Assembly: GCF_964340395.1 (NCBI RefSeq)
Contig: NC_135562.1
Location: forward strand, 14,993,796-15,031,295
Reading direction: 5' to 3'
DNA: 37,500 nucleotides
Source: Glandiceps talaboti
Taxonomy: Eukaryota > Hemichordata > Enteropneusta > Spengelidae
A program made the translations under genes and the position numbers. This document shows positions 1 through 10,850 of this stretch, piece by piece (the first letter of the stretch is position 1; each line of letters starts with the position of its first letter). Under the pieces are notes generated by a model. It searched no databases. It was not told where the DNA came from and worked only from the letters and a program-made list of their open reading frames with translations.

Positions 1-1398
1 CACTGGATACTATTCAAAGATTGAGAAATGCATACTAAGACTAACTTGAACACAAGAGAGGAAAAGTTCACTTTGAGCACCCTTAACTGTCTCAATATAA
101 TCAACACAACAGATAGGAAAGTCACATGGGCTGGTCCAATACTGAGTTTAAGCACCCCTAACTTTGTGCATTTTAATGCATTCTACGTACGTCATTGCTC
201 CTTTCAAACAATGGCAGAATAACAAAAGATGAGACTAGAATAAAAAGTTTAAGAAGGTGAATATCCTCAGAACGTTGTAGCCTCCATGACGTGTTATGTA
301 TCATACAGAGAACGTATTTATTGTGGTGCTAAAGAACTTCAGCAGAAAGACAATTTTTCACTCTTTCCTTTCGCCTCTTTATTTTGGCTCATAGATTTGA
401 CAGAGTATATATGTATGTTACACATACATACATTTTGTTGTGAAGTCATAACGGTCAAATGGCTAGTGTGGTCAGCTTGGAATTTGCATGCTGCAAATTT
501 GAGCCTTGTCACTGCAGTTTGGTTCTGAATGGCTAAAGTGCTTGAGCAAGATTTGAACTACAATTCCGCCCCAGTCAACCCAGCTGTATAATTGGGGACC
601 TGGATAGAGTTTGCAATGTGAATGCTTTAATCCTGTGCGCTTATAAAGGCTGCAATGGATTGTATGCTCCCCAGGGAGATGAGGAAGTATAAAGGGCCGT
701 TGTGCCGCTATAGATCCATACCAGGGGTAATAATTGTAAAGTTGTTTGAGCACAGAGTGGGAAAGTGCTATGTAAAAACTAAAACACTATTATGTATATG
801 GCCCCAGTGTACATTAAATAGTATATTATTTCAATTTTTATCATCAAACTGGAATGACTGTTAAATTTTTCATTTTTTTCTTACTTTCAACGTACATTAA
901 TTGAATTTTAGGTAGGAATTTACAGAAATAGACTATTTTTGAACTCATTTGTGTAAAAATTTTGGTGAACTTGCCAAACGTAAAATGAGTTCTCACGTTT
1001 GTTCATGAACTCAGAGAAAGAGCCAAACCATTATTGCATATGGGTAATTTTTACAAGTTTGTTTTTTCTTTACATAAACACAAATGATCATAATACATGT
1101 ACCACTGTAGAACGAAAATCACATTTTTGTTCCTTTTTTCATTTGACCAAAAACTCTGTATATATCATGTCAAACCAGTCCTCTCCCTATAAAAGCCAAA
1201 GACATCCTGACCCTGAACTTTGACCTTTCTCACTCTACAGTGACGTGGCTGTAACCCATGGCAACATACTGTGTTGTTGTTCTCTATGGCCAATGACGTT
1301 TGTTGTGTCCTACTTTCAACTGTCTGACTGTCTGGTCATTGAACCCAAATAGTACATACCTGTCTATGTAATGTTATGTGATAGTGTTCTGATGTAGG
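1..1398. other. Non-coding, probably MRPL15 intron 3
   Basis: No gene recognised. I searched the minus strand for the next MRPL15 exon, which should continue with a Gly-Ala-Asp and Lys-Val-Asn-Ile-Glu-Val block in this family, and did not find it. This stretch is therefore probably the left part of intron 3, with exon 4 outside the window. Open frames here are short and look random. An X-box-like word, GTAACCCATGGCAAC, lies at 1251-1265. Confidence 0.5.
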
Positions 1399-2092
1399 AT
1401 GGAAACACACACAAAGATATATGTATGTGCACACATGCAAAGACAGACATACAGACTGACTGACATAGACACACTTATAGACAAAGATAGACAGGTAGGC
1501 AGACATAGACTTACATACACACACATGAATGAATGCATGCATACAAAGTACAAAGTACCGGTATGTATGTATGTACATACATACATACATACATACATAC
1601 ATACATACATACATACATACATACATACATACATACATACATACGTACACAGACACATACACATACATACAAACACACATGCACACATACACACACATAC
1701 ATACATACATACATACACACGCACATATACATACATACATACATACATACATACATGCATACATACATACATACATACATACATACATACATACATACAT
1801 ACATACATACATACATACGTACACAGACACATACACATACATACAAACACACATGCACACATACACACACATACATACATACATACATACACACGCACAT
1901 ATACATACATACATACATACATACATACATGCATACATACATACATACATATATACATACATACACATGCATACATGCACACACACATGCATACATGCAC
2001 ACACACATACAAACACACACGTGCGCGCACACACACACACACACAGACACACACAGACACACACACACACACACAAATACATACATACACAC
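1399..2092. repeat. Compound (ACAT)n/(AC)n microsatellite
   Basis: Mostly ACAT tetramers, with CAGA-like words on the left and (AC)n on the right. The core is about 1561-2092. A block beginning CGTACACAGACACATAC at 1644 recurs at 1818, so 174 bp of the array has been duplicated in tandem. All long open frames here (Tyr-Ile-His-Thr or Met-Tyr-Val-Cys repeats) are repeat artefacts. Confidence 0.97.
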
Positions 2093-2480
2093 ACTGATAT
2101 ATTATATTGTAGTTGTTGTAATACCTTATCTGGGATGATCGGAAGGATAACCCTCCTGCAGAATTCTGGGTAACCAAAACTAGATTATTTTATTGTTTCA
2201 CAAATGACTGGGACAGAATGTTAATAATAGTAATTGATTCATATCAATGCAACAACACTAATTTTCCCATCATGCATGATTCAAGATGGTGGGTTTGCAA
2301 ATTCATTTCACACTTTATTTCAGCAACATTACAGTCAGCTTACAGTAATTCTGCCAATGTGAAATACCATTTTGTGGACAAAAACTGTGCATAGTTCACA
2401 CCGGCGACTATTGCTAATTCTAAGTAAAACTCTTTATAAGATCCTTTTGAACAAATCTCAAATCAAAATGTAATCCATAC
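2093..2480. other. MRPL15 intron 3, donor-proximal part
   Basis: Single-copy-looking AT-rich sequence next to the exon 3 donor. On the minus strand the exon ends GATGAG and the intron begins GTATGG at 2480. Nothing else recognised. Confidence 0.6.
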
Positions 2481-2646
2481 CTCATCGCGAAGCTGAGCAC
2501 CGTATTGTTTCTTGTATACATCGATATCAAAGGATCGTGTATTACAGAGAGAGGTCAGGTCAATTGGTTGCGAGGGGTCAAGTCTGCCGAGGTCAATCAG
2601 ATGTTGTATCTTCTGGAGTGTTATCATAGGGTATTGTCGTTTCCTC
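2481..2646 (-). CDS. MRPL15: Mitochondrial ribosomal protein L15 (uL15m), coding exon 3
   Basis: MRPL15 is a large-subunit protein of the mitochondrial ribosome that binds the large rRNA. This exon encodes 55 residues plus one base of a split codon. It contains RKRQYPMITL, then LIDLGRLDPSQPIDLTSL, then YGAQLRDE, which lines up with the conserved middle of animal MRPL15 (human has RRQY followed by LIDLGRVDPSQPIDL). The donor GATGAG|GTATGG at 2480 cuts in phase 0, just before the Gly-Ala-Asp expected from the family. The acceptor is TATTACTATTAG after a T-rich tract. Exon 2 ends in TC, and the first base G here restores Ser, as in the family's Gly-His-Ser. The acceptor reads TAGGAG, so an alternative exon start at 2643 would drop one residue. 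Identification is from the conserved protein and matching phase. Confidence 0.95.
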
Positions 2647-2745
2647 CTAATAGTAATACACAACAAAACAAACGAGAGCCGTTTTTCTTAAAGAGCTATA
2701 CACCGAGTTTATCAACCTTAAAGGTGTAATATTAGATGCATATTG

Positions 2746-3035
2746 AAGTGGCCATATGGCTGATGATTGGATATTTATTTTGGATTTTTCATTTGTAAAA
2801 AACTTTATCGTAGCTTCCTACTTGAAAAATCAATGTGAAACAACACTAAGTCTGTCTTTGTAATTCAATCATTGTAAAAAGCTAAAAAAAAAAATAGTGT
2901 AACAAGTTTGTTATTGTACGTATAATAACAAATATTTTACACTTTTTATGCTTTTTAAATTCATTGCGTTACAAAAAAGGACTTGGAATATGTTGTATCA
3001 CACTGATTTTTCAAGTAGGGAGCTATGATAAAAAA
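2746..3035. mobile_element. Fold-back MITE family A, copy 1, right end missing
   Basis: The sequence folds on itself around GTTATTGTACGTATAATAAC at 2910-2929. The left arm has TAGCTTCCTACTTGAAAAAT at 2811-2830, and its reverse complement (one mismatch) lies in the right arm at about 3006-3025. The left arm runs out to AAGTGGCCATATGG at 2746. The right arm stops at about 3035, some 58 bases short, exactly where the 54-bp array starts. A second copy near 23 kb shows the full right end. Confidence 0.85.
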
Positions 3036-6000
3036 TAGACTGCCAAACATTGTATCTAGACTACCAAATTAGCAGTAGTCCAGGATACATAGACTACTAA
3101 ACATGTATCTAGACTACCAAATTAGTAGTAGTCCAGGACACATAGACTACTAGATATTGTATCCAGACTACAAAATTAGCAGTAGTCCAGGACACATAGA
3201 CTACTAAACATTGTATCTAGACTACCACATTAGCAGTAGTCCAGGACACAGACTACTAAACATTGTATCTAGACTACCAAATTAGCAGTAGTCCAGGACA
3301 CATAGACTACTAAACATTGTATCTAGACTACCAAGTTAGCAGTAGTCGAGGGCATATAATGATATAGACTACTAAACATTGTATATAGACTACCAAATTA
3401 GCAGTAGTACAGGACACATAGACTACTAAACATTGTATCTAGACTACCAAATTAGCAGTAGTCCAGGACACATAGACTACCAAACATTGCATCTAGACTA
3501 CCAAATTAGCAGTAGTCCAGTACACATAGACTACTAAACACTGTATTTAGACTACCAAATGAGCAGTAGTCCAGGACATATAGACTACTAAACATTGTAT
3601 ATAGACTACCAAATTAGCAGTAGTCCAGGACACATAGACTACTAAACATTGTATCTAGACTACCAAATTAGCAGTAGTACAGGACAAATAGACTACTAAA
3701 CATTGTATCTAGACTACCAAATTAGCAGTAGTACAGGACACATAGACTACCAAACATTGTATCTAGACTACCAAATTAGCAGTAGTCCAGGACACATAGA
3801 CTACTAAACATTGTATCAAGACTACCAAATTAGCAGTAGTCCAGCACACATAGACTACTAAACATTGTATCGAGACTACCAAATTAGCAGTAGTCCAGGG
3901 TACGTATAGACTACTATACATTGCATCTAGACTACCAAATTAGCAGTAGTACAGGACACATAGACTACTATACATTGCATCTAGACTACCAAATTAGCAG
4001 TAGTCCAGGGTACATAGACTACTATACATTGCATCTAGACTACCAAATTAGCAGTAGTCCAGGACACATAGACTACTAAACATTGTATCTAGACTACCAA
4101 ATTAGCAGTAGTCCAGGACACATAGACTACTAAACATTGTATCGAGACTACCAAATTAGCAGTAGTCCAGGACACATAGACTATTAAACATTGTATCTAG
4201 ACTACCAAATTAGCAGTAGTCCAGGACACATAGACTACCAAACATTGTATCTAGACTACCAAATTAGCAGTAGTCCAGGACACATAGACTACTAAACATT
4301 GTATCAAGACTACCAAATTAGCAGTAGTCCAGCACACATAGACTACTAAACATTGTATCGAGACTACCAAATTAGCAGTAGTCCAGGGTACGTATAGACT
4401 ACTATACATTGTATCTAGACTACCAAATTAGCAGTAGTCCAGGACACATAGACTACTAAACATTGTATCTTGACTACCAAATTAGCAGTAGTCCAGGACA
4501 CATAGACTACTAAACATTGTATCTAGACTACCAAATTAGCAGTAGTCCAGGACACATAGACTACTAAACATTGTATCTAGACTACCAAATTAGCAGTAGT
4601 CCAGGACACATAGACTACTAAACATTGTATCTAGACTACTAAATTAGCAGTAGTCCAGGACACATAGACTACTAAACATTGTATCTAGACTACTAAATTA
4701 GCAGTAGTCCAGGACACATAGACTACTAAACATTGTATCTAGACTACCAAATTAGCAGTAGTCCAGGACACATAGACTACTAAACATTGTATCTAGACTA
4801 CCAAATTAGCAGTAGTCCAGGACACATAGACTACTAAACATTGTATCTAGACTACCAAATTAGCAGTAGTCCAGGACACATAGACTACTAAACATTGTAT
4901 CTAGACTACCAAATTACCAGTAGTCAAGGGTACATAGACTACTAAACATTGTATCTAGACTACCAAATTAGCAGTAGTCCAGGACACATAGACTACTAAA
5001 CATTGTATCTAGACTACCAAATTAGCAGTAGTCCAGGACACATAGACTACTATACATTGTATCTAGACTACCAAATTAGCAGTAGTCCAGGACACATAGA
5101 CTACTAAACATTGTATCTAGACTACCAAATTAGCAGTAGTCCAGGACACATAGACTACTAAACATTGTATCTAGACTACCAAATTACCAGTAGTCAAGGG
5201 TACATAGACTACTAAACATTGTATCTAGACTACCAAATTAGCAGTAGTCCATGACACATAGATTACTAAACATTGTATCTAGACTACCAAATTAGCAGTA
5301 GTCCAGGATACACAGACTACTAAACATTGCATCTAGACTACCAAATTAGCAGTAGTCCAGAACACATAGACTACTAAACATTGTATCTAGACTACCAAAT
5401 TAGCAGTAGTCCAGCACACATAGATTACTAAACATTGTATCTAGACTACCAAATTAGTAGTAGTCCAAGACACATAGACTACTAAACATTGTATCTAGAC
5501 TACCAAATTAACAGTAGTACAGGGTACATAGATTACTAAACATTGTATCTAGACTACCAAATTAGTAGTAGTCCAAGACACATAGATTACTAAACATTGT
5601 ATCTAGACCACCAAATTAACAGTAGTACAGGGTACATAGATTACTAAACATTGTATCTAGACTACCAAATTAGTAGTAGTCCAAGACACATAGATTACTA
5701 AACATTGTATCTAGACCACCAAATTAGCAGTAGTACAGGGTACATAGACTACTAAACATTGTATCTAGAGTACCAAATTAGTAGTAGTCCAAGACACATA
5801 GACTACTAAACATTGTATCTAGACTACCAAATTAGCAGTAGTCCAGGACACATAGACTATTAAACATTGTATCTAGACTACCAAATTAGTAGTAGTCCAA
5901 GACACATAGACTACTAAACATTGTATCTAGACTACCAAATTAGCAGTAGTACAGGACACATAGACTACTAAACATTGTATCTAGACTACCAAATTAGCAG

Positions 6001-6049
6001 TAGTCCAGGACACATCCACTATCAAACTTTGCATCTAGACTACCAAATT
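3036..6049. repeat. 54-bp tandem satellite, about 56 copies
   Basis: Each unit reads CATAGACTACTAAACATTGT, then ATCTAGACTACCAAATTAGC, then AGTAGTCCAGGACA. Unit starts such as 4501 and 4555 are exactly 54 bp apart. Most units carry a TCTAGA (XbaI) site and a 7-bp inverted repeat, AGTAGTC/GACTACT, across the unit junction. Variants are patterned: a 9-unit block repeats 488 bp apart (for example at 3813 and 4301), and a two-unit 108-bp pattern recurs at 5453, 5561, 5669, 5777 and 5885. Each unit contains stop codons, and there are no unique spacers. Confidence 0.98.
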
Positions 6050-6520
6050 TATAATGTGGTAGTCTGTTAGACCATTGGAAATCAATGGAAAATTGTAGTT
6101 GAAACAGTTCACTTTGAGAAATTTGACTATCAAGCCCAAATTTGAGGCCTGTTAAAAATATATATATATATATATACCTCTTGATTATTTGCATCAGCGC
6201 ACGATGCATACTACTGGTATTTGCAATGCAATGCAAAACCAAACACATTAATGATTGTGACACCTGCACGCAAATGATATGCAAATGAGGACACGATTGT
6301 ACCTTACACATGAATCGGCTGATCACACACAGAATGAAATTGACAGCATTTTGCAGCTTCGGATAAATATATGTATGTGATAATAACACAGTACCCCATA
6401 CTGTATGAGTACCAGTGTGGGTAGGTACTCAGGGGTATTTGCACTCGTGCTTGCAGTGTTTTCTGCTTTCTTCTGCACTCTCACAAGCATATAACTTCTG
6501 AGAACACTGCAAACGCTCAT

Positions 6521-6691
6521 TAGTGTGCCCTCTAATGATAGCCAAATTTTGTTGTTGTGAGTCAAAATGAGAAAAACTGGCATTTCTTGTGGGTCACCAC
6601 ATAGTAAGAGATAGGGAAACACCAAATTTTGGTGCGTCACTAGAAATTGTGTGCGTCAGTGGTGCGTCAAATTGGCTTAGAGGGCACACTG
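6521..6691. mobile_element. hAT-like MITE, 171 bp
   Basis: Starts TAGTGTGCCCTCTAA and ends with the reverse complement of CAGTGTGCCCTCTAA. Flanking 8-mers are ACGCTCAT (6513-6520) and GCGTTCAT (6692-6699), matching at 6 of 8 with two transitions. This fits an 8-bp hAT target duplication that has aged. It lies in MRPL15 intron 2, about 80 bp from the exon 2 donor. Confidence 0.75.
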
Positions 6692-6770
6692 GCGTTCATG
6701 CAAATACATCGAGCACACCACACTTGCACTCAGGCATCATGGGGTTTCTCATATTATAATGTTTACTCAC

Positions 6771-6925
6771 GAATGGCCTTCATAGTATGGATATTTAGGT
6801 ATTAGTAAATAAAATGGTGTTGCACCGCCTTCAAATCCAATTCTTGGCAGCGTTCCTCTTTGATGTTGCCCTTTGTGACCTTTTCCACACTTTTTTCCTT
6901 TGGCGCCACCACGTCTCCTCAACGG
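6771..6925 (-). CDS. MRPL15: Mitochondrial ribosomal protein L15 (uL15m), coding exon 2
   Basis: This exon encodes the basic rRNA-binding signature of L15. It has a Lys/Arg-rich start ([14 protein letters not shown]), then [11 protein letters not shown], then [10 protein letters not shown] and IPKY, ending GHS. Human MRPL15 has the same order (GRGHKGERQRG, GFEGGQTPFY, IPKY, GHS). The acceptor is ATTTATTTTCACAG|CCG at 6926 and the donor is CCATTC|GTGAGT at 6770. The exon is 155 bp: 51 codons plus TC, whose third base comes from exon 3. It starts in phase 0, matching the end of exon 1. A longer minus-strand frame through this place (6831-7163) is a shadow that reads into a GACA microsatellite. 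Confidence 0.96.
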
Positions 6926-7079
6926 CTGTGAAAATAAATATCAATAAACAAACATCAACAAAAGAGAAAGTAAACAAGTTTTCTACATTCGAAGACATCT
7001 TATAGTGTCTGACACTTGTGCTAGGTTTTGTTGTTATTGAACACTTGGTGTCTGGGATATGGCTGTTTAAGACCAGATG

Positions 7080-7119
<40 letters not shown>
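7080..7119. repeat. (GACA)n microsatellite
   Basis: Ten perfect GACA tetramers, 155 bp upstream of exon 2 in transcript sense. Confidence 0.98.
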
Positions 7120-8089
7120 TGAGTCATTTCTATAGCCCCCTTTGGGTTGTACCAACTTACCAAATTGAGGGCAAACTTGAATAAAATAACACATGTTTAG
7201 ATTAGAATTAACCCTTAAGCAAAAAGTGAAAGAAATCGATCACGTGACTGTAACCCGCCTGAATAATTTAATATTTAATGAGATAACATCGTGTACATCA
7301 TTACTTATTACGGGCATAAGGGCGGGACAACGATAATCCATTACAACATCACTTTATTGATCCAAATTACACTGTTGTCATTGATTTCAACGATGTAGCC
7401 TAGAATGCGGAAGTGCTACGCCGCAGATATCAGCGACGCAGTGTCACAAGGGTTAAAATCTAGATGTGAAACCATTTGTTTGACAGATATACAAAAAGTT
7501 GTTCCAGAACAAAATGATGATTTCAGTCTCATGTAATCTTTATTAAGATAAGAACTAATGTGATGACTCGGGATTGAAACATAGCCCTTTAAGTTTATGA
7601 GCTGTAAGTTAACTACGTCAGTCCGTCAGTATATGTAGTTACAAAATAAGTTGAACAGAGGGACAGCTCAATTGTTTAGGTTTAAAATTCAGGGTTAATT
7701 TTCAATCCTGGGTCAGTGTTTTGACACTTCCCAACATGTACCAAGCCAAAATTTTCTCAAATACATTCCCCAAAACACAACTATTTTAAAAAATAGTGAC
7801 AGATTCCTTTCCTGTATATTCATATTCATGTTAGGAGATAAAAAATCTGTAATACTCTCTAAAATGGCAGGTTTACTCTATGTGCTCTGTGGGTGTGTTA
7901 CATGGTCAAAGTCACCTAACATAATTTAGTGAGCATCAGTTTCAGCCACCCCGAGTTGTATGCAGATTTGGCTTTCAAATAAAGATTTTATTTACTACAT
8001 GTATACCGGTTTTGGCAAAACATAGGCTACCTTCAAGAAATGATAGATTAATAAATGTAGGGTTTGAGATGATTTACCATAGTTTTATT

Positions 8090-8490
8090 TTAGGCCTAAA
8101 AAAATAATTATTTGGTTCCGGTTACCTGACCCCACCTAGCTTTTCACTGCCGACCCTAAACTTTTTTTTTATTTAATATTCAACAAAAAAATAGTAAAAT
8201 CGCAAAAATTGTGAACTCTCTCAAGAAATAGTGAATGCGGAAAGTGACATCAACTTAAAAAGACAAAATATACTGTTGTTCCAATCTGTAATGGCTGTAC
8301 ATCTGATAGGAAGAAATAAACAACACAGAGACCATTTGGAAAACAATGGAAAACATGAACTAGACACTCACACAGAAAAAAATATATAATAAAATAAAAT
8401 GAAAAATCTACCTTCCCCACCTACAACATGTATTGAGTATTCTAAAATTGAGCGTAATTGGAACCACACAATTTTCTTTCTTAGGCCTAA
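8090..8490. mobile_element. TTAGGCC-ended MITE family B, copy 1
   Basis: The left end has TTAGGCCTAAAAAA, then TTTGGTTCCGGTTAC. The right end carries the inverted form, GTAATTGGAACCACACAATT, then TTCTTAGGCCTAA. That makes imperfect inverted termini of about 38 bp around a 400-bp non-coding body. Two other copies share the ends and the CCGACCCTA...CCTAAAC words. No target duplication could be fixed. Confidence 0.7.
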
Positions 8491-8529
8491 TTATAAACTC
8501 ACTTTTTTAAGGCTACATAGGGCTACAGA

Positions 8530-8945
8530 ACTTGAAACAAGGGAACAGTTGAGATAGGAGCTTAAGAGTAGGGGGCAAGGAACACTCACGTTACATGTAG
8601 GGGGGGGGCTCACAGAGCAGAGGGCAGCTGAGATAGGAGCTCACAGAACATGGGGCAAATAACAGCTGAGTAGGGGAGGCCGAAGAGCAAGGAGCAGCAG
8701 AGATTGGTGAGTCACTGAGCAGGATGCAAGGAACAGCTAAGACAGGGGGCTTCATAGAGCAGGGAGTAAGAAACAGCTAAGCTAGGGGGCTCACAGAGAG
8801 GTCTGCAAGATTCAGCAGAGACAGAGGCTCAGAGAGCAGGGAGTCAAGAACTAACGAGATACATGTAGGAGCTCACAGAAACAGAAACAGCGAAGATAGG
8901 GGCTCACACAGTAGGGAGCAAGAAACAGATAAGATAGGGGGCCTA
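8530..8945. repeat. Degenerate purine-rich minisatellite
   Basis: Loose repeats of about 40-50 bp built from AACAGCTGAGATAGG, GGGCTCACAGAGCAGG and GAGCAAG words, about nine or ten copies with substitutions and indels. Non-coding and inside MRPL15 intron 1. Confidence 0.8.
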
Positions 8946-9910
8946 CAAGTAAATGGGGAAAAGCTCTCTTCTCCAATATTACTTTATTCTACTGAACAAA
9001 GAAAAAAATGGGGGCTAACAAAAAGAAGTTGACATTTAAAGAAAGCATGAAACATAATGCCAATCTTGTATGTCATAATATAAAATTCTTTCTAAAAGAA
9101 GAGCCTTTTATGAGCTTCCTAGAATAGCCTGCAGACAAAATTGTATGAAAGTTTTTCACCAGTGATATTCCTATTGGTGTAGTCAGATTAAAATGTGAAG
9201 TCACTGACTCTATCAGTATATGACATACATGTACAATATCTTACCCACAACTCTCCCTGATTGGTATGCTTCGCAGTTCCTTATTTTATAACTTCTTTAA
9301 GAACCCTTACTTCTCAACATTTTAAGAATAACAATTACGTTTAAATAATATATAACAAAAGTATGCTTAGCAATCAAAAATACAGTTCTAAATTTTTGTA
9401 TAAAAACATACTAAAAACTAAATTAAAACATGAACTTTGGATAAAACACTTTTCAATGTCGAAGTATCACTAACTTGGGTAGTCAGTTTGTATGGAGAGC
9501 TTTAATATGTAAATTTTTTTTGTTATACCTAATCTACATGTATATCTTTGGTAGAATCATAACAGGTGCACATATGTTCCTTAGTTTCCTTGCAAAAAAA
9601 ATCTGCATGTCTTTCAACAAAATCTGTTGACACAAATTTCTAAAATTGCTATCTCCTGCTACAATAAATCGTTGAAAGCAAAACCCATAAAAATGGGTAT
9701 TCAGAAACTCATCGGTGGCAATTCTACTTTGTCTATCTCAAAAATGTTTTTTACAAAAAACTGTACACAGATGAGATTTGTCCGACTTCAAGGAGATGAT
9801 GTTCGACAGCACAAATCAGAAAGAGTTGTGGGTAAAATATTGTACACTGTGTGCAAAATCATCATTCATACTTCCTGAAAGGTTGTACATGCTAACATTA
9901 GTGAGGTTTA

Positions 9911-10043
9911 GATGCACGTATTTACGTGTGGCTCTATACGTGTAGCATCATAGTCACATGATTTGAAGCAACCCATGTGTTCTGTATCAGACAATGTTAC
10001 ATCAAAATGGCGGTCTACACGTAACTGTAAATACGTCACGCAT
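9911..10043. repeat. Short inverted-repeat element, possible MITE
   Basis: GATGCACGTATTTACGTGT at the left faces an inverted relative on the right (ACGTAACTGTAAATACGTCA, then CGCATT). The ends match imperfectly over about 25 bp. No target duplication was seen, so a chance hairpin is possible. Confidence 0.35.
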
Positions 10044-10319
10044 TAAGTTTTGGTCAGTTTTCTTCTATTAAATGTCGTATTTTTTATAGCAAAGTTCGGA
10101 AGCATAACTGTAAACTAATTGTTCGGTTTTTCGTTTCGGTAGCTGCGAGAAATATGGCAAAAATATCGACTTGCTTAGAAAACAATGTCATGTGTTTGGA
10201 CTGCTGGACAGAAGATGCCAACACGCACATGCACATTCCACCGTCTTTGACGTTTGCATTCTGAATGCGAAACTAAACACATCGTTATATGCATCATTAC
10301 ATGTACGCCTTATGATAAT

Positions 10320-10850
10320 GCAGGATAAAGTCTCTATGACAACCCTTCTGATTACACAACACAGGACTTCAGTTTCCATGGCAACCTTCTCAATTACGTA
10401 ACACAGAAGTTCAGTTTCCATGGCAATTTAACTGATTACACTATAGGACTGTGGTTTCCCAGACAACCTTGATGACATCACAATGCAGGATGTAATTTCG
10501 ATGACAACCCTGTGGATTACATCACAAATGACTTAAGTTTCCATGGCAACATACTTGATTACACAACACATAGTATTTTCTCATGACAACCTACATGTAT
10601 CTGGTTACACGACACAGAACTTCAGTTTCCCTGACAACCTCATTGACATCACAATGCCAAATCTCTATGACAACCCTATTACACCACACAGGATTTGTTT
10701 CCATGGCAACCTGCTCGATTACACAACACAGGACTTCGGTTTCTCCTGACGCCCTTAATGACATCAAAATGAAGGATACAGTCTAAAATCACAGGATGGC
10801 AGTAGCCATGACAAACTGAGCTTGGTTGCTATGACAACACACTGATTTCA
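10320..10850. repeat. Degenerate 42-bp minisatellite with X-box palindromes
   Basis: About thirteen diverged units carrying CCATGGCAACC or CTATGACAACC, then GATTACACAACACAGGACTT. ATG-centred cores fall at 10336, 10378, 10420, 10461, 10501, 10543 and 10583, that is every 40-42 bp; spacing is looser after that. Three units contain GTTTCCATGGCAAC (10372, 10537, 10697), which matches the RFX X-box consensus GTYNCC-AT-RGNAAC. Confidence 0.85.

Larger units (their letters stand above)
2647..6770 (-). other. MRPL15: MRPL15 intron 2 (about 4.1 kb)
   Basis: The donor is GCCATTC|GTGAGT at 6770 and the acceptor is CTATTAG at 2647, both on the minus strand. About three quarters of the intron is repeat: a truncated fold-back MITE, a 54-bp satellite array, a short (TA)n and a hAT-like MITE. 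The rest (about 6050-6520 and 6692-6770) is unremarkable intron sequence. Confidence 0.9.

Noticed and set aside
1336-2177. Long open frames on both strands, up to 267 codons
   Set aside because: They translate the ATAC/AC microsatellite into Tyr-Ile-His-Thr or Met-Tyr-Val-Cys repeats. The same applies to frames in the arrays near 15.3, 17.0, 21.1, 22.7, 27.6, 30.0, 33.2 and 36.6 kb.
1-2480. MRPL15 exon 4
   Set aside because: Searched by eye for the expected Gly-Ala-Asp / Lys-Val-Asn-Ile-Glu-Val block on the minus strand; nothing matched, so it is taken to lie outside the window.
2505-2729. Plus-strand frame over MRPL15 exon 3
   Set aside because: Antisense shadow of the real exon; it has no family similarity.
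3036-6049. CRISPR-like array of regularly spaced repeats
   Set aside because: The units abut with no unique spacers, and the host is eukaryotic. It is an ordinary tandem satellite.
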